Assembly (NCBI GenBank): GCA_937900325.1 | Contig: CALCEX010000161.1 | Coordinates: 1-13,589, forward strand | Direction of reading: 5' to 3' | Source of the DNA: an uncultured Clostridia bacterium | GTDB taxonomy: Bacteria > Bacillota > Clostridia > Christensenellales > CAG-138 | DNA length: 13,589 nt | Part shown: one piece after another, positions 12,940-13,589 of the stretch | How the letters are laid out: every line of letters starts with the position of its first letter | How positions within the stretch are numbered: the first letter of the stretch is position 1 | Made by a program: the position numbers and the translations under genes | Notes under the pieces: generated by a model | The model's input: only the letters and a program-made list of their open reading frames with translations | Databases searched by the model: none | Told to the model about the DNA's origin: nothing

Positions 12940-13152
12940 ATGATGCCGCTTACTTTAGCAGAAGTCGGAGAAGAAAACATCATTAAGAAAATCGGCGGAA
13001 AACAGGAGATCAAGGCGCACCTTGAAAATCTCGGCTTTGTTGTCGGAGGAGTTGTAAAGGTCATCAATACCATCGGCGGGAATGTGATCGTAAGCGTCAA
13101 GGAGTCCCGCATTGCTATCAGTAAGGAAATGGCGCAGAAGATCATGATATGA
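12940..13152 (+). CDS. feoA: FeoA-family ferrous iron transport protein (first copy)
   Basis: A 70-residue cytoplasmic FeoA, an SH3-like beta-barrel that helps the FeoB iron permease. The family pattern is visible: L-x-E-V-G region at the start, IKAHLENLGFVVGGVVKVINTIGGNVIVSVKESRIAISKEMAQKI, where LGF..G..V and the final strand-helix (x-x-IAISKEMA-x-x-I) are diagnostic. AAGGAAGG precedes the start; a second ATG at 12943 is an alternative. It is the first gene behind the iron-regulated promoter and 48 bases before a second, only distantly similar feoA. Two FeoA genes before feoB is a common layout in Clostridia. The two copies differ in charge: this one is near neutral, the next is rich in Lys, Arg and Glu. 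Confidence 0.92.
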   Translation: MMPLTLAEVGEENIIKKIGGKQEIKAHLENLGFVVGGVVKVINTIGGNVIVSVKESRIAISKEMAQKIMI

Positions 13153-13200
13153 TTTTCTGCGGCAGCTGCACTTAGAACAATTTTAAGGAGGAAAACCGGC

Positions 13201-13422
13201 ATGAAAACTTTAAGGCAGACAAAGGTCGGCGATACGGTCAAGGTCGTCAAGCTCCACGGAGAGGGAGCGGTCAAGCGCCGTATCATGGATATGGGGCTGA
13301 CAAAAGGCGTTGAGGTATATGTTCGCAAGGTAGCGCCGCTGGGCGATCCGGTAGAGGTGACTGTACGCGGATACGAGCTGTCTATCCGCAAGGCCGATGC
13401 GGAAATGATCGAGGTAGAATAA
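13201..13422 (+). CDS. feoA: FeoA-family ferrous iron transport protein (second copy)
   Basis: A 73-residue FeoA, more canonical than the first: LRQTKVGDTVKVVKLHGEGAVKRRIMDMGLTKGVEVYVRKVAPLGDPVEVTVRGYELSIRKADAEMIEV. The core motifs RRIMDMGLTKG and APLGDPVEVTVRGYELSIRKADA are textbook FeoA. It is expected to bind the cytoplasmic face of FeoB and support Fe(II) uptake. A perfect AAGGAGG lies before the ATG. Its 83-base gap to feoB holds a further operator-like palindrome and a weak GGGG/CCCC hairpin followed by five T (13437-13456). Confidence 0.95.
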   Translation: MKTLRQTKVGDTVKVVKLHGEGAVKRRIMDMGLTKGVEVYVRKVAPLGDPVEVTVRGYELSIRKADAEMIEVE

Positions 13423-13466
13423 AACGCAATGTTCGAGGGGGGAAGCCCCATATTTTTAAGAGTTCA

Positions 13467-13484
13467 GGTTATCAACTGCTAACC
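13467..13484. promoter_or_regulatory. Operator 4: palindrome between feoA2 and feoB
   Basis: GGTTATC-AACT-GCTAACC, one mismatch from the perfect 7-4-7 palindrome, ends 21 bases before the feoB start codon. No clear promoter precedes it, so it may act as a roadblock, as an extra binding site, or as an RNA hairpin controlling feoB. Confidence 0.7.
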
Positions 13485-13505
13485 GAGAAAGAGAGGAAAT
13501 GACTT

Positions 13506-13589
13506 ATGGATCTGCGAATTGCTCTTGCAGGTAACCCGAACAGCGGTAAAACGACGCTGTTCAACGCGCTGACCGGCTCCAACCAATTT
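13506..13589 (+). CDS. feoB: Ferrous iron transport protein B (3'-truncated)
   Basis: Only the first 28 codons are in the window, and the gene runs off the right edge. The N-terminus reads MDLRIALAGNPNSGKTTLFNALTGSNQF. The G1/Walker A loop GNPNSGKTT (residues 9-17) and the following LFNALTGSNQ are the hallmark of the FeoB G domain, which gates Fe(II) transport through the C-terminal membrane part. GAGAGG lies about 10 bases before the ATG. The two FeoA genes upstream confirm the assignment. Confidence 0.93.
   Translation, partial: MDLRIALAGNPNSGKTTLFNALTGSNQF

Noticed and set aside
13437..13456. Terminator between feoA2 and feoB (GGGG, loop GGAAG, CCCC, then ATATTTTT)
   Set aside because: The stem is only four pairs and the T tract is short, so it was noted in the feoA2 entry but not called.
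12714..13484. Four similar 18-bp elements as a CRISPR-like or mobile repeat
   Set aside because: Spacing is irregular, and each copy is a palindrome placed at a promoter or leader; operator sites explain them fully.

Overview
The window is about 13.6 kb of a moderately GC-rich genome with dense operons, strong AGGAGG-type ribosome binding sites and sigma-70/SigA-type promoters. Gene content (MglC and Leloir enzymes, a seven-gene F-type ATP synthase operon, a Cof-type HAD phosphatase, and a short DtxR-family regulator divergent from feoA-feoA-feoB) suggests a Gram-positive Bacillota, most likely an anaerobic gut-type Clostridia. The taxon is inferred from protein style, not proven.

Layout. 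(1) Positions 1-4290 hold galactose uptake and catabolism: the 3' part of mglC (+), a two-way terminator, galK and galE as a minus-strand operon, then a small unknown gene and galM on the plus strand. Galactose imported by the Mgl transporter would be converted to the alpha anomer by GalM and phosphorylated by GalK, and GalE interconverts the UDP-sugars. No galT is visible here. (2) Positions 4303-10560 hold the ATP synthase operon on the minus strand, in the order atpB-atpE-atpF-atpA-atpG-atpD-atpC. It has a near-consensus promoter and a terminator-like hairpin in its leader. (3) Positions 10615-12300 hold a possible structured leader, an unrecognised 207-residue gene (tentatively Panacea/DUF4065-like) and a Cof-type HAD phosphatase, all on the plus strand. 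(4) Positions 12298-13589 hold an iron-control module: a DtxR/IdeR-like repressor (minus) divergent from feoA1-feoA2-feoB (plus; feoB is cut by the window end).

Most notable: the ATP synthase operon has no atpH (delta subunit). The alpha subunit instead carries about 80 extra N-terminal residues whose pattern resembles the C-terminal domain of delta. This would be an alpha/partial-delta fusion with a rebuilt peripheral stalk. The c subunit also has a cleavable-looking signal peptide, and the a subunit lacks some usual polar residues near its essential arginine.

Second: four copies of an 18-bp palindrome, GGTTAGC-N4-GCTAACC, lie where a repressor should bind. One covers the -10 box of the regulator's own promoter, one sits at the feo start point, one is in the feo leader, and one lies inside the operon just before feoB. 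The regulator keeps DtxR-type metal ligands (Met, Cys, Glu, His), which suggests Fe(II) control of Feo uptake with autoregulation.

No tRNA, rRNA, insertion sequence or CRISPR array was seen, and no stretch longer than 300 bases lacks a gene.
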